A stretch of 64,000 bases of DNA, from the NCBI RefSeq assembly GCF_007827455.1, contig NZ_VISM01000001.1, positions 2,147,501 to 2,211,500 of the forward strand. The letters are read 5' to 3'. The translations under genes and the position numbers were made by a program. Positions within the stretch are counted from its first letter, which is position 1. Each line of letters opens with the position of its first letter. The notes below the pieces were generated by a model. That model was not told the origin of the DNA. It saw only the letters and a list, made by a program, of their open reading frames with translations, and ran no database searches. Shown piece after piece: positions 1 to 9,006 of this stretch. Origin of the DNA: Lutibacter sp. Hel_I_33_5 (lineage in GTDB: Bacteria; Bacteroidota; Bacteroidia; Flavobacteriales; Flavobacteriaceae).

Positions 1-92
1 ATTTCACTTAAATAATTTGTTCTTAAAGATTTATGAGGTAGGATAAACTCAATGGCATTTTCAAAACTTGTATAGTGATATAATTTAGGCAT
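1..92 (-). CDS. DUF2971-like protein, N-terminal fragment
   Basis: The window edge cuts this gene, so only the first 30 residues are visible. It starts at an ATG at 92-90 and reads MPKLYHYTSFENAIEFIL, then LRTNYLSE. The LYHYTS opening followed by LR..LS is how DUF2971 proteins usually begin. The function of that family is not established; members are often found in accessory regions. The call rests on a short stretch and needs the rest of the gene. It is too short for the length cut-off of most gene finders, so it is easy to miss. Confidence 0.55.
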   Translation of the reverse strand, partial: MPKLYHYTSFENAIEFILPHKSLRTNYLSE

Positions 93-232
93 AGTAACTT
101 TTTAATGCAATATAATCATTAAAAGAATAAAGTCAACAAACGAGCTTAACCCTTATAGAGTTTTTGTTTGAGCTCTTTTTGAGGTGGGAAAAAAACGAGT
201 TACAAAATCGAAAAAAAGCTTCAAATAAAAAA

Positions 233-1111
233 TTATTCAGAATCTATTTCAGTTCTTTTACCAAAATACCACATTAAAATTCCGCCAGTAATAAACATCC
301 ATAAAGAATAGGCACCAATAGGGATTCCCATTTCTACATTATTTAATATTGTTGTGGCAATTACAAATGCAAGTGTTCCATTTTGGATTCCGCTTTCAAC
401 TGTAATAGAAATTGTATTTTTTAAATTTAATTTAAAGAATTTTGCAGTTACATATCCTAAACCCATTGTTAGAATATTTAATGATAAGGTAACCAAACCA
501 ACTTCTTTCATTCCTACACCAATCATTTTATAATTTGCTGCTAAGACAGCAATAAAGACAAGAATAAAAATTACTGTTGAAGCAATTCTCATGGGTTTTT
601 CCATTCGTTTTGCAAAATCTGTTTTGTATTTTCGAATTAACATTCCTATAGATATTGGAATCACTGTAATGACCATTATTTGCAGGATAGTATCAACAAT
701 TGGAAGTTGAATAGTAACATTAGTTTCGGTACCAAAATAGGATAATGCATAAGACAAAATAAAAGGAATTGTTAGAATACTAATGATACTTGCAATTGCA
801 GTTAACGTAACTGATAAAGCAATATTTCCTTTACAAATTTGTGTTATTAAATTACTTGTTGGTCCTCCAGGACACGTAGCTAAAATCATTAAACCAACAG
901 CCATTGTTGGGTTTAAATTAAAAATGATTGCTAATAAAAAACCAATAATTGGTAATAAAACAAGTTGATTTGTTAGTCCAATTATTGCAGCTTTTGGGTA
1001 TTTAAATATTCTTGTAAAATCTATAGGAACTAAAGTCATTCCCATTCCAAGCATAATAATTGCTAAGGATAGAGGTAAAAATATTTTACCTATAATTTCA
1101 GCTGCTGTCAT
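233..1111 (-). CDS. Bile acid:sodium symporter (BASS) family transporter
   Basis: A 292-residue inner-membrane protein with about nine or ten hydrophobic segments. The BASS family carries organic anions such as bile acids, pyruvate or pantothenate, with sodium. The two helix-crossover motifs are visible: CPGGPTSN at residues 80-87 and VESGIQNGTLA at 238-248, with the conserved E, Q and N that bind sodium in the ASBT fold. It starts 13 bases after the DUF2200 gene, so the two probably share a transcript. The substrate cannot be told from the sequence. Length is normal for the family. Confidence 0.88.
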   Translation of the reverse strand: MTAAEIIGKIFLPLSLAIIMLGMGMTLVPIDFTRIFKYPKAAIIGLTNQLVLLPIIGFLLAIIFNLNPTMAVGLMILATCPGGPTSNLITQICKGNIALSVTLTAIASIISILTIPFILSYALSYFGTETNVTIQLPIVDTILQIMVITVIPISIGMLIRKYKTDFAKRMEKPMRIASTVIFILVFIAVLAANYKMIGVGMKEVGLVTLSLNILTMGLGYVTAKFFKLNLKNTISITVESGIQNGTLAFVIATTILNNVEMGIPIGAYSLWMFITGGILMWYFGKRTEIDSE

Positions 1112-1124
1112 AATTATTTGATAG

Positions 1125-1499
1125 TTATTTTTGTTTTCTTAAAATCTTTTCCATTTTTCTCCCTTTTGCTAATTCATCAATCAGCTTTTCCATTTGCCTA
1201 CATTGTTTATATAATTCGAATTCATCGGCTATTTCTTCAATTCTATAACCACAAACTACTCCTTTAATCATGTGTGCATTTGGATGGATTTTTGCTTCCT
1301 CAAAAAATGTTCTAAACGTTACTTTTTCTTTGATAAGAGATTGTAATTTATTTTCATTAAAACCTGTAAACCATTCTAACACTTTATGGAATTCTTCTCT
1401 TGTTCTTCCATGTTTTTCTAATCTATTCCAGTAAAGTGGGTAAATAGATGCAAAGATCATATTAGCAACCTTTTCGTTTTTTTCAGCTGTAACCTTCAT
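1125..1499 (-). CDS. DUF2200 domain protein
   Basis: A small soluble protein of 124 residues. The segment FASIYPLYWNRLEKHGRTREE, near residues 17-37, and the following WFTGF are typical of DUF2200, a family of about 110-120 residues with no known activity. There is no signal peptide or membrane segment. It lies directly upstream of the BASS transporter with a short gap, so the two are likely co-transcribed. It is rich in Lys and Glu, which suits a cytoplasmic protein. The family call is fairly firm; nothing can be said about function. Confidence 0.8.
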   Translation of the reverse strand: MKVTAEKNEKVANMIFASIYPLYWNRLEKHGRTREEFHKVLEWFTGFNENKLQSLIKEKVTFRTFFEEAKIHPNAHMIKGVVCGYRIEEIADEFELYKQCRQMEKLIDELAKGRKMEKILRKQK

Positions 1500-1545
1500 T
1501 TTATGAATTGTTTATGTAGCAATTTACGAAATTCTAACTAACAAA

Positions 1546-1572
1546 AAATCCCAAGCTATCAGCTTGGGATTT
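1546..1572 (-). terminator. Terminator of odhAB
   Basis: A perfect 12-base-pair stem (AAATCCCAAGCT, loop ATC, AGCTTGGGATTT) lies 27 bases past the odhB stop codon. On the minus strand it is followed by a run of T. It is symmetric enough to act in both directions. Confidence 0.85.
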
Positions 1573-1598
1573 TAATATCTATATGGCAAAATGGTTGC

Positions 1599-2804
1599 CT
1601 ACATTTCTAATGCTTTTGTAGGATTATTATCCATTAATAATTCAACTGGATTTTCTAGTGCTTCTTTAACAGCAACTAAAAATCCAACAGATTCTCTACC
1701 ATCAATAATTCTATGATCGTAAGATAAAGCAATATACATAATAGGTTGTATTACAACTTCTCCATTAACAGCCATTGGTCTTTGTACAATATTATGCATT
1801 CCTAAAATTCCACTTTGAGGAGGATTAATAATAGGAGTAGAGAGCATAGAACCAAATACACCACCATTTGTGATTGTAAAAGTTCCACCTGTCATTTCAT
1901 CAATCGTTATTTGTCCATCTCTTGCTCTTAAAGCTAAACGTTTTACTTCAGATTCTACACCTCTAAAAGATAAGTTTTCAGCATTTCTAATAACTGGAAC
2001 CATTAACCCTTTAGGACCAGAAACTGCAATTGATATATCTTGAAAATCGTGTTTTATTTGGAAGTCTCCATCTATCATTGAATTAACATCTGGATATAGT
2101 TTTAATGCTCTAACAATGGCTAACGTAAAGAAAGACATAAATCCTAAACCAACTCCATGTTTTGCTTTAAAGTCTTCTTTAAATTGTTTACGTAAGTCAA
2201 AAATGGGTTGCATATTAACTTCGTTAAACGTAGTTAACATAGCTGTTTCGCTTTTTACAGCTACTAAACGTTCAGCAACTTTTCTACGTAACATAGACAT
2301 TTTCTTACGTTCAGAACCACGTTGTCCATTATCTGGTAAACTTCCCATAGAAGGAACTGCTTTTACAGCATCTTCTTTAGTGATTCTTCCATCTTTTCCT
2401 GTTCCTTTTACGCCATCAGAAGACATTCCTTTTTCAGCTAAAATCTTCTTTGCTGATGGAGAAGCTGTACCAGTAGCGTATGTTTCTTTTGCTGAAACAG
2501 ATTCTTGAACTTTTGCTTTTGGAGCTTCTTCTTTTTTAACAGATGATGAACCACCTTCTGGTTTTTCAGCACTTGTATCAATTAAGCATACAACCGCACC
2601 AACGGCAACTGCATCACCTTCTTCAGCTTTTAGTGTAATAATACCACTTTCTTCAGCTGGTAATTCTAAGGTAGCTTTATCAGAATCTACTTCTGCAATA
2701 GGTTGATCTTTTTCAACATAATCGCCATCTTCAACTAACCAAGTTGCTATTTCTACTTCTGTAATAGATTCCCCAGGTGAAGGAACTTTCATTTCTAAAA
2801 TCAT
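1599..2804 (-). CDS. odhB: Dihydrolipoyllysine succinyltransferase, 2-oxoglutarate dehydrogenase E2
   Basis: E2 core of the 2-oxoglutarate dehydrogenase complex of the TCA cycle; it moves the succinyl group from E1 to CoA. The 401 residues match the usual length. Domains in order: a lipoyl domain at 1-77 with the lipoylated Lys at 43 in DSDKA; a charged Ala/Lys linker; the peripheral-subunit-binding domain at about 113-150; and the acyltransferase domain with SYDHRIIDG, giving catalytic His 364 and Asp 368. It follows odhA by 36 bases in one operon. E2 proteins of other 2-oxoacid complexes look similar, but the neighbouring odhA settles the assignment. Confidence 0.95.
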   Translation of the reverse strand: MILEMKVPSPGESITEVEIATWLVEDGDYVEKDQPIAEVDSDKATLELPAEESGIITLKAEEGDAVAVGAVVCLIDTSAEKPEGGSSSVKKEEAPKAKVQESVSAKETYATGTASPSAKKILAEKGMSSDGVKGTGKDGRITKEDAVKAVPSMGSLPDNGQRGSERKKMSMLRRKVAERLVAVKSETAMLTTFNEVNMQPIFDLRKQFKEDFKAKHGVGLGFMSFFTLAIVRALKLYPDVNSMIDGDFQIKHDFQDISIAVSGPKGLMVPVIRNAENLSFRGVESEVKRLALRARDGQITIDEMTGGTFTITNGGVFGSMLSTPIINPPQSGILGMHNIVQRPMAVNGEVVIQPIMYIALSYDHRIIDGRESVGFLVAVKEALENPVELLMDNNPTKALEM

Positions 2805-2840
2805 CTTTATAATTTTATATTTTGAATTTATTTTTAATTC

Positions 2841-5570
2841 TTAATCGAATACTTTATCAATAACTTTTTGATGTCTTTTCTTAAATCGTGCGCTAGAGCC
2901 CGCAGCTGGAACTGCATGATATTCTCTAGAAGCAACTTCTAATCTAATTTTTGGGAAACGCTCTAGCATAAAACTCCAAGCTCCCATATTTTTTGGTTCT
3001 TCTTGTGCCCAAACAAATCGTTCGGCATTTTTATAACCATTTAAAATAGCTTCTAACTGACTTTCGTGTAATGGAAATAATTGTTCTATTCGTACTAAAG
3101 CAATATCATTTCTATCTAACTTTTCTCTTTCTGCAAGTAAATCGTAATAGAATTTACCCATACAGAAAACTACTTTCTTCACGTTAGATTTATCAACAGA
3201 TGTATCATCAATTACCTCTTGAAAAGTACCATCTGCTAAATCTTCTATTGGATTTACAACTTTTGGATGACGTAATAAACTCTTTGGTGTAAAAACAACT
3301 AATGGTTTTCTATAAGTACGTTTCATTTGTCTACGTAACAAATGATAAAAATTTGCAGGTGTTGTACAATTTGCAAGCGTCATATTGTCTTTTGCACATA
3401 ACTGTAAATAACGTTCTATTCTTGCAGATGAATGCTCAGAACCTTGTCCTTCATATCCGTGAGGAAGTAAGACAACAATTCCGTTTTGCATTTTCCATTT
3501 ATCTTCGGCAGCAGAAATATATTGATCGAACATAATCTGCGCACCATTAGAAAAATCTCCAAATTGAGCTTCCCAAATAGTTAAGGTATTCGGATTTGCC
3601 ATTGCATATCCATAATCGAACCCAAGAACTCCATATTCTGATAATAACGAATTATAAATCGTCATTTTTCCTTTGTTCTTCGGATTGGTATTTAAAAGAT
3701 TAATACGTTCTTCAGAAACTTCATCTCTTAAAATGGCATGTCTGTGTGAAAAAGTTCCTCTTTCTACATCTTGACCAGAAATTCTAACATTAAATCCTTC
3801 TTCCATTAAAGAACCATAAGCTAAATTTTCCGCCATTCCCCAATCTAAAGAATTTGTTTCGAAAGCCATTTTTGCTCTTCCTTGTAAAATACGTTCTGCT
3901 TTTCTAACAAATTTTACATTTTCTGGAACAGTTGAAACTACTTTGGCTATATTTTTTAAACTATCTAAACCGTATTTTGTGTCTATTGGTTGTAGCATGG
4001 CATCTAAACGCTGACGTTTAAAATCTTTCCATGTAGATTCCATAAACTCCTTTACTTTAGAAGTCTTTACTTTTTTAGATGCATCAAATTCTTTTTCAAG
4101 CATTTGTTTAAATTCAGAAGTAATTGATGTTAAATAGTCATCATCAATACTTCCTTCACTAGTCAATTGTTCAGCATAAATTTCTTTGGTGTTTTTATGT
4201 TTTGCAATTGCTTTATATAACTTTGGTTGTGTAAAACGAGGTTCATCACCTTCATTATGACCATATTTTCTATAGCCTAATAAATCAATGAAAATATCTG
4301 TTTTAAACTTCATTCTAAATTCTAAAGCCATTTCCATAGCATGGCAAACAGCTTCTGTATCATCTGCATTTACATGCAATACTGGCGATAAAGTTACTTT
4401 TGCAACATCTGTACAATAGGTACTAGAACGTGCGTCTAAATAATTTGTGGTAAAACCTATTTGATTATTTACAACAATATGGATAGTTCCACCTGTTTTA
4501 TACCCATTTAGTTTTGCCATTTGAGTAACTTCATAAGCAATTCCTTGACCTGCAATTGCAGCATCACCATGGATTATAATAGGTAATATTTTACTTTCAT
4601 CACCATTATATTTTCTATCAATCTTAGCTCTCGTAATTCCTTCTGCAACAGAAGCAACGGTTTCTAAGTGGGATGGATTTGGAACCAAATTCATTTTGAT
4701 TTCATTTCCGTCTCTATAAGTTTTACTTAACGTTAATCCTAAGTGATACTTTACATCTCCGTCAATATTTTGATCTTCAAAATCCTTGCCTTCAAATTCA
4801 CTAAATAGATCACGAACAGGTTTTTTAAAGATATTCACTAAGGTGTTTAATCTTCCTCTATGCGCCATTCCTAAAACACATTCTTTAACACCAAACTTTT
4901 CTGCTGCATCACGAAGTAAAACACTAATTCCAGGAATTAATGTTTCTCCGCCTTCTAATGAAAAACGTTTTTGACCAACATATTTTGTTTGTAAAAAACT
5001 TTCGAAAGTTACCGCCTGATTTAATTTTGATAGAATGTATTTTTTTGCGTCAATAGAATAATTAGGGTGATTATCGTTCGAGTTTAATTGATCCTGCCAC
5101 CATTTTAATTTTTCTGGGTTTCGCATGTACATATACTCAACGCCAATAGAGTCACAATAAACAGTTTCTAGGTGTTGTACAATTTTAGAAAGTGTGGTTT
5201 TACCCAGTCCTAAAACTTCTCCTGCGTTAAAGGTAGTATTTAAATCTTCTTTAGAGAGTCCAAAATTTTCAATTGCTAGCGTAGGAGTGTACTTTCTTCT
5301 ATCTCTAACTGGGTTTGTTTTGGTAAATAAATGACCTCTTGTTCTGTATCCATTTATTAAGTCTACTACTAAAAATTCTTTTCTAACTTCTTCAGGAATT
5401 TCAGAAGAAATATCCTCATCAGTTAAAGAGTAGTTTTCATTAGCTAAATCATATCCTTGAAAAAAGCTTCTCCAGCTTGGTTCTACAGTATCTGGCTTTT
5501 GTAAATACTGTTCGTATAAATCGGCAATAAATCCTGTATGTGCTGCGTTTAAAAACGAAAATTTATCCAT
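2841..5570 (-). CDS. odhA: 2-oxoglutarate dehydrogenase E1 component
   Basis: Thiamine-diphosphate enzyme that decarboxylates 2-oxoglutarate and passes the succinyl group to the lipoyl arm of E2. The protein has 909 residues, close to the 930 or so of the E. coli enzyme. It has the short N-terminal helix that binds E2 (about 1-40), then GMAHRGR at 234-240, the thiamine motif GDAAIAGQG at 335-343 and NNQIGFTT at 368-375. The C-terminal part holds the transketolase-like pyrimidine domain. odhB follows directly. A -7 box TATTTTTG lies on the minus strand at 5617-5610, about 40 bases before the ATG, but without a clear -33 element. Confidence 0.96.
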   Translation of the reverse strand: MDKFSFLNAAHTGFIADLYEQYLQKPDTVEPSWRSFFQGYDLANENYSLTDEDISSEIPEEVRKEFLVVDLINGYRTRGHLFTKTNPVRDRRKYTPTLAIENFGLSKEDLNTTFNAGEVLGLGKTTLSKIVQHLETVYCDSIGVEYMYMRNPEKLKWWQDQLNSNDNHPNYSIDAKKYILSKLNQAVTFESFLQTKYVGQKRFSLEGGETLIPGISVLLRDAAEKFGVKECVLGMAHRGRLNTLVNIFKKPVRDLFSEFEGKDFEDQNIDGDVKYHLGLTLSKTYRDGNEIKMNLVPNPSHLETVASVAEGITRAKIDRKYNGDESKILPIIIHGDAAIAGQGIAYEVTQMAKLNGYKTGGTIHIVVNNQIGFTTNYLDARSSTYCTDVAKVTLSPVLHVNADDTEAVCHAMEMALEFRMKFKTDIFIDLLGYRKYGHNEGDEPRFTQPKLYKAIAKHKNTKEIYAEQLTSEGSIDDDYLTSITSEFKQMLEKEFDASKKVKTSKVKEFMESTWKDFKRQRLDAMLQPIDTKYGLDSLKNIAKVVSTVPENVKFVRKAERILQGRAKMAFETNSLDWGMAENLAYGSLMEEGFNVRISGQDVERGTFSHRHAILRDEVSEERINLLNTNPKNKGKMTIYNSLLSEYGVLGFDYGYAMANPNTLTIWEAQFGDFSNGAQIMFDQYISAAEDKWKMQNGIVVLLPHGYEGQGSEHSSARIERYLQLCAKDNMTLANCTTPANFYHLLRRQMKRTYRKPLVVFTPKSLLRHPKVVNPIEDLADGTFQEVIDDTSVDKSNVKKVVFCMGKFYYDLLAEREKLDRNDIALVRIEQLFPLHESQLEAILNGYKNAERFVWAQEEPKNMGAWSFMLERFPKIRLEVASREYHAVPAAGSSARFKKRHQKVIDKVFD

Positions 5571-5694
5571 AAAAAAAGTAGCTCTTATTTTGCGAACTAA
5601 TAATTATTACAAAAATACAACTTTTAGAAAAAGTAGAATTCATTTTTTTGATGAATAATCCTCAAAAAAGAGGGTTATTTTTAGTAATATTTTT

Positions 5695-5724
5695 TTGGCA
5701 GTGTATTAAAAAGGTATATATTTG
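5695..5724 (+). promoter_or_regulatory. Bacteroidota-type promoter of tRNA-Asn
   Basis: TTG at 5695-5697, exactly 19 bases, then TATATTTG at 5717-5724. This is a full match to the Bacteroidota housekeeping consensus TTG-N19-TAnnTTTG. It sits 32 bases before the mature tRNA-Asn. Confidence 0.85.
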
Positions 5725-5756
5725 CACTCGCAAAACACAAAATTTGTGATGCAAAC

Positions 5757-5830
5757 TCCTCCTTAGCTCAGCTGGTTAGAGCATCTGACTGTTAATCAGA
5801 GGGTCCTAGGTTCGAGTCCTAGAGGGGGAG
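5757..5830 (+). tRNA. tRNA-Asn (GTT)
   Basis: A complete 74-base cloverleaf. The acceptor stem TCCTCCT pairs with AGGGGGA with one G-T pair. The anticodon stem TCTGA/TCAGA holds the loop CTGTTAA, giving anticodon GTT. The T stem is CTAGG/CCTAG with loop TTCGAGT, and the discriminator base is G, as expected for Asn. CCA is not encoded and must be added. It has its own promoter and terminator, so it is a single-gene transcript. Confidence 0.96.
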
Positions 5831-5832
5831 CA

Positions 5833-5865
5833 AAAGCCATAACTATTTAGTTATGGCTTTTTTAT
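5833..5865 (+). terminator. Terminator of tRNA-Asn
   Basis: A perfect 13-base-pair stem (5833-5845 with 5848-5860) built around GCCATAACTA, followed by a run of T to 5863. It begins three bases past the tRNA. Confidence 0.88.
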
Positions 5866-6187
5866 TGACTAAATAATTTGTTTAGTATAAGTAAGTTATG
5901 TGTTTTACGGATTAAAAATTTATAACTTACGTATGTTAACATTCGAAATCATTGATTTTCATCTTCATTATTTTTTATGATTAGGTAATAAAAAGTATTT
6001 TTTTTGTAGAAAATTTAAGATGAGTTGTCATTTTTTTATTTGTGGTTTAGTCGTTAATTTTTTCGAATAAAATTTAGATTAATTTTATTCAAAAAATAAT
6101 TTTTAAATTCAAAAAACTTTATATATTTGCACCTCTCTTATAAAAGCTCATTAAGCTTGTAGAGATTGTTCTTTAATATACGACTAC
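5866..6187 (+). other. AT-rich spacer between tRNA genes with a -7 box
   Basis: No credible open reading frame on either strand. The only signal I can support is TATATTTG at 6122-6129, a TAnnTTTG -7 box about 59 bases before tRNA-Gly, probably the promoter of tRNA-Gly and tRNA-Leu. The -33 position has TTT in place of TTG. The rest is very AT-rich with no clear hairpin. Confidence 0.55.
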
Positions 6188-6259
6188 GCGAAAGTAGCTC
6201 AGGGGTAGAGCATCACCTTGCCAAGGTGGGGGTCGCGGGTTCAAATCCCGTCTTTCGCT
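6188..6259 (+). tRNA. tRNA-Gly (GCC)
   Basis: A 72-base cloverleaf. Acceptor stem GCGAAAG/CTTTCGC is perfect; the anticodon loop TTGCCAA gives GCC; the T arm GCGGG-TTCAAAT-CCCGT contains one G-T pair. The discriminator base is T. It is 22 bases upstream of tRNA-Leu, likely on the same transcript. Confidence 0.95.
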
Positions 6260-6281
6260 CTATACCTTATAAAATACCAAT

Positions 6282-6367
6282 GCTGAAGTGGTGGAATTGG
6301 TAGACACGCTGGACTTAAAATCCAGTGGGCAGTAATGCCCGTATGGGTTCAAGTCCCATCTTCAGTA
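6282..6367 (+). tRNA. tRNA-Leu (TAA)
   Basis: An 86-base tRNA with the long variable arm of class II tRNAs (GGGC AGTAAT GCCC region). The acceptor stem GCTGAAG pairs with CTTCAGT through a terminal G-T pair. The anticodon loop CTTAAAA gives TAA, and the discriminator base is A. CCA is not encoded. Confidence 0.95.
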
Positions 6368-6368
6368 C

Positions 6369-6399
6369 AAAAGCCTTAACAGAAATGTTAAGGCTTTTT
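6369..6399 (+). terminator. Terminator of tRNA-Gly/tRNA-Leu
   Basis: A 13-base-pair stem (6369-6381 with 6386-6398) closed by a GAAA tetraloop and ending in TTTTT. It lies between converging transcripts and may also stop the minus-strand gene that ends at 6403. Confidence 0.88.
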
Positions 6400-6402
6400 A
6401 TA

Positions 6403-6813
6403 TTATAAATAGTTTCTAATAAATCGAATCTTTTTCACCTTTAGACTGTCTTGAGATAAATAGACAATTTTCCACATTTTTTTACTGTACCGAATCGAAT
6501 CTTTATATTCTAAGATTAAAATATTATTTACTTTATTAAATATCCATTTCCCCGATTTTTTAGGAGTTTTATATTTTAATGAAGGATGTGAGTAAGAAAG
6601 AAACAATGTACTGTCTCTATTAAATCTATATTTACTTCTGCTTTTAACAGCATTGCATTTTTTGTTTTCAAATACTTTAGCTTTTCTACTGTCTGAAATT
6701 ATCTCCCAACAATTATTTACTAAAGAATTTATTTTTTGCTCTTGAGTGTTTGCCTTTTGAATATTAAAAAAAGAAATGAGGGAAATTAAAAGAATAATAC
6801 CTTTTATTTTCAT
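6403..6813 (-). CDS. Small secreted protein of unknown function
   Basis: A 136-residue protein starting at the ATG at 6813. The first 24 residues (MKIKGIILLISLISFFNIQKANTQ) form a signal peptide, so it should enter the periplasm. The mature part has alternating beta-like stretches such as SGKWIFNKVNNILILEY, which resembles small lipocalin-like proteins of Bacteroidota, but I do not recognise a family with certainty. An in-frame TTG 21 bases upstream is unlikely to be used because it falls inside the -7 promoter box. It appears to be transcribed alone, converging on the tRNA terminator. Confidence 0.6.
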   Translation of the reverse strand: MKIKGIILLISLISFFNIQKANTQEQKINSLVNNCWEIISDSRKAKVFENKKCNAVKSRSKYRFNRDSTLFLSYSHPSLKYKTPKKSGKWIFNKVNNILILEYKDSIRYSKKMWKIVYLSQDSLKVKKIRFIRNYL

Positions 6814-6831
6814 GATAACTGATACTTTAGG

Positions 6832-6839
6832 CAAAATTA
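6832..6839 (-). promoter_or_regulatory. Candidate -7 box for the 6403-6813 gene
   Basis: On the minus strand this reads TAATTTTG, a match to TAnnTTTG, placed 18 bases before the ATG at 6813. No TTG is seen 19 bases upstream, so the match is partial. Confidence 0.4.
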
Positions 6840-6903
6840 AATGCGCAAAGATTTTTTAAATATTTATAAAAATTAAATATTTAATTAAGTACAGTTTTTT
6901 GAC

Positions 6904-6976
6904 TTGGATATGTGATGGAGGAGATATATTTGGGGTTGCAAACAAATTGTGAATAACAATACTGGAGGTTGTTATT
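6904..6976 (+). promoter_or_regulatory. Candidate orphan promoter followed by a hairpin
   Basis: TTG at 6904-6906, 18 bases, then TATATTTG at 6925-6932, one base off the ideal spacing. No plus-strand gene follows. Twenty bases downstream is an inverted repeat AATAACAA (6952-6959) / TTGTTATT (6969-6976) with a nine-base loop. A transcript from here would be a short RNA or would run antisense into the Lrp gene. This is inference; there is no strong T run after the hairpin. Confidence 0.3.
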
Positions 6977-7014
6977 TGAATGGCTCAAAGATACAATTTT
7001 AAAATTAATAGTAT

Positions 7015-7476
7015 TTAAACCTTAATCTGACGTTTAATTTGTTGATCTAAAGAAATAAAAGTTTCTGTTCTAGAAACCCCTTTAATACTTTGAATTTCTT
7101 TATTCAATAAATTCATTAAATCCTCATTATTTTTACATAGAATTTTAATGAATACAGCGTAATTACCAGTAGTATAGTGGCTTTCTACAACTTCTGGAAT
7201 TTCTTTTAGTCTTTTAATAGCTGAAGAATATAAGCTAGATGAATCTAAAAATACGCCTACAAATGCTGTAGTATTATATCCTAAGGCTTTTACGTTTATA
7301 GATAAATTATAGCTTTCAATTAAATCAGATTGTTCTAGTTTTCTTAATCTTTGATGAATAGCTGCACCAGAAATACCTACTTCTCTTGCAATACTAAGAA
7401 TAGGTGTTCTTGCATTTTCTACTAATCGTTTTATGATCGTTTTATCAATTCCGTCTATTTTTAATTTTAAAGCCAT
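7015..7476 (-). CDS. Lrp/AsnC family transcriptional regulator
   Basis: A 153-residue regulator of the leucine-responsive family. The N-terminal helix-turn-helix is at about residues 5-55 (DKTIIKRLVENARTPILSIA, then GISGAAIHQRLRKLE). The C-terminal ligand-binding domain (RAM/AsnC type) follows, with VESHYTTGNYAVFIKI in the typical place. I start it at ATG 7476 (MALKLKIDGIDK), because the in-frame extension upstream is hydrophobic, unlike the family, and runs into a terminator hairpin. Such proteins form octamers that sense amino acids. The target genes cannot be inferred here; accC upstream is separated by a terminator. Confidence 0.92.
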   Translation of the reverse strand: MALKLKIDGIDKTIIKRLVENARTPILSIAREVGISGAAIHQRLRKLEQSDLIESYNLSINVKALGYNTTAFVGVFLDSSSLYSSAIKRLKEIPEVVESHYTTGNYAVFIKILCKNNEDLMNLLNKEIQSIKGVSRTETFISLDQQIKRQIKV

Positions 7477-7501
7477 GAAGTTATAGATTATAATTGGTAA
7501 A

Positions 7502-7540
7502 TATAAAAAAAATAGAGAATACAAACTGTATTCTCTATTT
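7502..7540 (-). terminator. Terminator of the accBC operon
   Basis: A perfect 14-base-pair stem, AAATAGAGAATACA (7510-7523) with TGTATTCTCTATTT (7527-7540), loop AAC. On the minus strand it is followed by a run of T. It starts 31 bases after the accC stop codon. Confidence 0.9.
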
Positions 7541-7571
7541 TGATTTATTTTATAAGAAATAAATAGGTTTA

Positions 7572-8909
7572 TTATTTCATTTCGAAATCCTCCATAAATT
7601 TAGTTGTGTAGTTACCTGCAACATAATCTGGATGATCCATTAATTGTCTATGAAATGGAATGGTAGTGTTAACTCCTTCAATTACAAATTCATCCAAAGC
7701 ACGTTTCATCTTATTAATTGCTTCTTCTCTGGTTTGAGCTGTTACAATTAATTTAGCAATCATAGAATCATAGTTCGGCGGAATCATATAACCAGCGTAT
7801 ACGTGTGTGTCCATTCTAACTCCGTGTCCACCTGGTGCATGAAAAGTAGTTATTTTTCCAGGAGCTGGTCTAAAGTTATTGTAAGGATCTTCAGCGTTAA
7901 TTCTACATTCTATAGAGTGTAATTTCGGAAAATAATTTTTTCCAGAAATTGGCACACCAGCAGCAACTAAAATTTGCTCTCGAATTAAATCGTAGTTCAC
8001 AACTTCTTCAGTAATTGGGTGTTCTACTTGAATACGAGTATTCATCTCCATAAAGTAGAAATTTCTATGCTTATCAACTAAAAATTCTACAGTACCAGCG
8101 CCTTCATATTTTATATATTCAGCAGCCTTAACACCAGCAGCACCCATATTCTCTCTCAATTCATCAGTCATAAATGGAGAAGGAGTTTCTTCTGTTAATT
8201 TTTGATGACGACGTTGAACAGAACAATCTCTTTCTGATAAATGACATGCTTTTCCAAAAGAATCTCCAACAATCTGAATTTCTATATGACGTGGTTCTTC
8301 AATTAGTTTCTCCATGTACATATCATCATTTCCAAAAGCAGCCTTAGATTCATGTCTTGCAGAATCCCAAGCATCTTTTAAATCCTCAGCTTTCCAAACA
8401 GCACGCATTCCTTTTCCACCACCACCAGCAGATGCTTTAAGCATTACTGGATATCCAGTTTCAATAGCAAGTTTTTCACACTCTTCAAAATTTTCAATAA
8501 CACCTTCACTACCAGGAACACAAGGGACTCCAGCAGCTTTCATAGTAGATTTTGCATTTGCTTTATCTCCCATTTGGTCAATCATTTCTGCAGAAGCACC
8601 AATAAATTTAATATCATGCTCTTCACATAATTTAGAAAATTTAGCGTTTTCAGATAAAAATCCATAACCAGGATGAATAGCATCAGCATTTGTGATTTCT
8701 GCTGCCGCAATAATATTTGACATTTTCAAATAAGATTCACTACTCGGTGGTGGGCCAATACAAACAGCTTCATCTGCAAACTTTACATGTAAACTTTCTT
8801 CATCTGCTTTAGAATAAACAGCTACAGTCTTTATGCCCATTTCTTTACAGGTTCTAATTACACGTAATGCAATTTCACCTCTATTGGCAATTAATATTTT
8901 TTTAAACAT
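7572..8909 (-). CDS. accC: Acetyl-CoA carboxylase, biotin carboxylase subunit
   Basis: ATP-dependent carboxylation of biotin on AccB, the first half-reaction of malonyl-CoA synthesis. The 445 residues are the standard length. The N-terminal biotin-carboxylase domain begins [16 protein letters not shown]. The ATP-grasp glycine loop GGGGKGM is at 162-168 and the active-site segment [13 protein letters not shown] at 287-300. The C-terminal domain includes the NFRPAPGKI segment. It lies downstream of accB with a 97-base gap that carries a tandem repeat. The separate carboxyltransferase subunits are not in the window. Confidence 0.96.
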   Translation of the reverse strand: MFKKILIANRGEIALRVIRTCKEMGIKTVAVYSKADEESLHVKFADEAVCIGPPPSSESYLKMSNIIAAAEITNADAIHPGYGFLSENAKFSKLCEEHDIKFIGASAEMIDQMGDKANAKSTMKAAGVPCVPGSEGVIENFEECEKLAIETGYPVMLKASAGGGGKGMRAVWKAEDLKDAWDSARHESKAAFGNDDMYMEKLIEEPRHIEIQIVGDSFGKACHLSERDCSVQRRHQKLTEETPSPFMTDELRENMGAAGVKAAEYIKYEGAGTVEFLVDKHRNFYFMEMNTRIQVEHPITEEVVNYDLIREQILVAAGVPISGKNYFPKLHSIECRINAEDPYNNFRPAPGKITTFHAPGGHGVRMDTHVYAGYMIPPNYDSMIAKLIVTAQTREEAINKMKRALDEFVIEGVNTTIPFHRQLMDHPDYVAGNYTTKFMEDFEMK

Positions 8910-8967
8910 ATCTTTTTAGTTTATTCGTTTGTTTAGTTATTTAGGAGTTTAAGGAATAGCTAATGAG

Positions 8968-9003
8968 CTTCTAAACTTCTAAACTTTTAAACTTTTAAAC
9001 TTA
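8968..9003 (-). repeat. Tandem 8-base repeat between accB and accC
   Basis: Four and a half copies of CTTYTAAA in the plus-strand sense: two CTTCTAAA, two CTTTTAAA, then CTTA. The array ends three bases before the accB stop codon, inside the accB-accC leader. It is a simple low-complexity array and shows no hairpin potential of its own. Confidence 0.8.
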
Positions 9004-9006
9004 ATG

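Noticed and set aside
120..200. Weak inverted repeat around GAGCT after the BASS gene
   Set aside because: Only five paired bases with a large loop and no T run; not enough to call a terminator.
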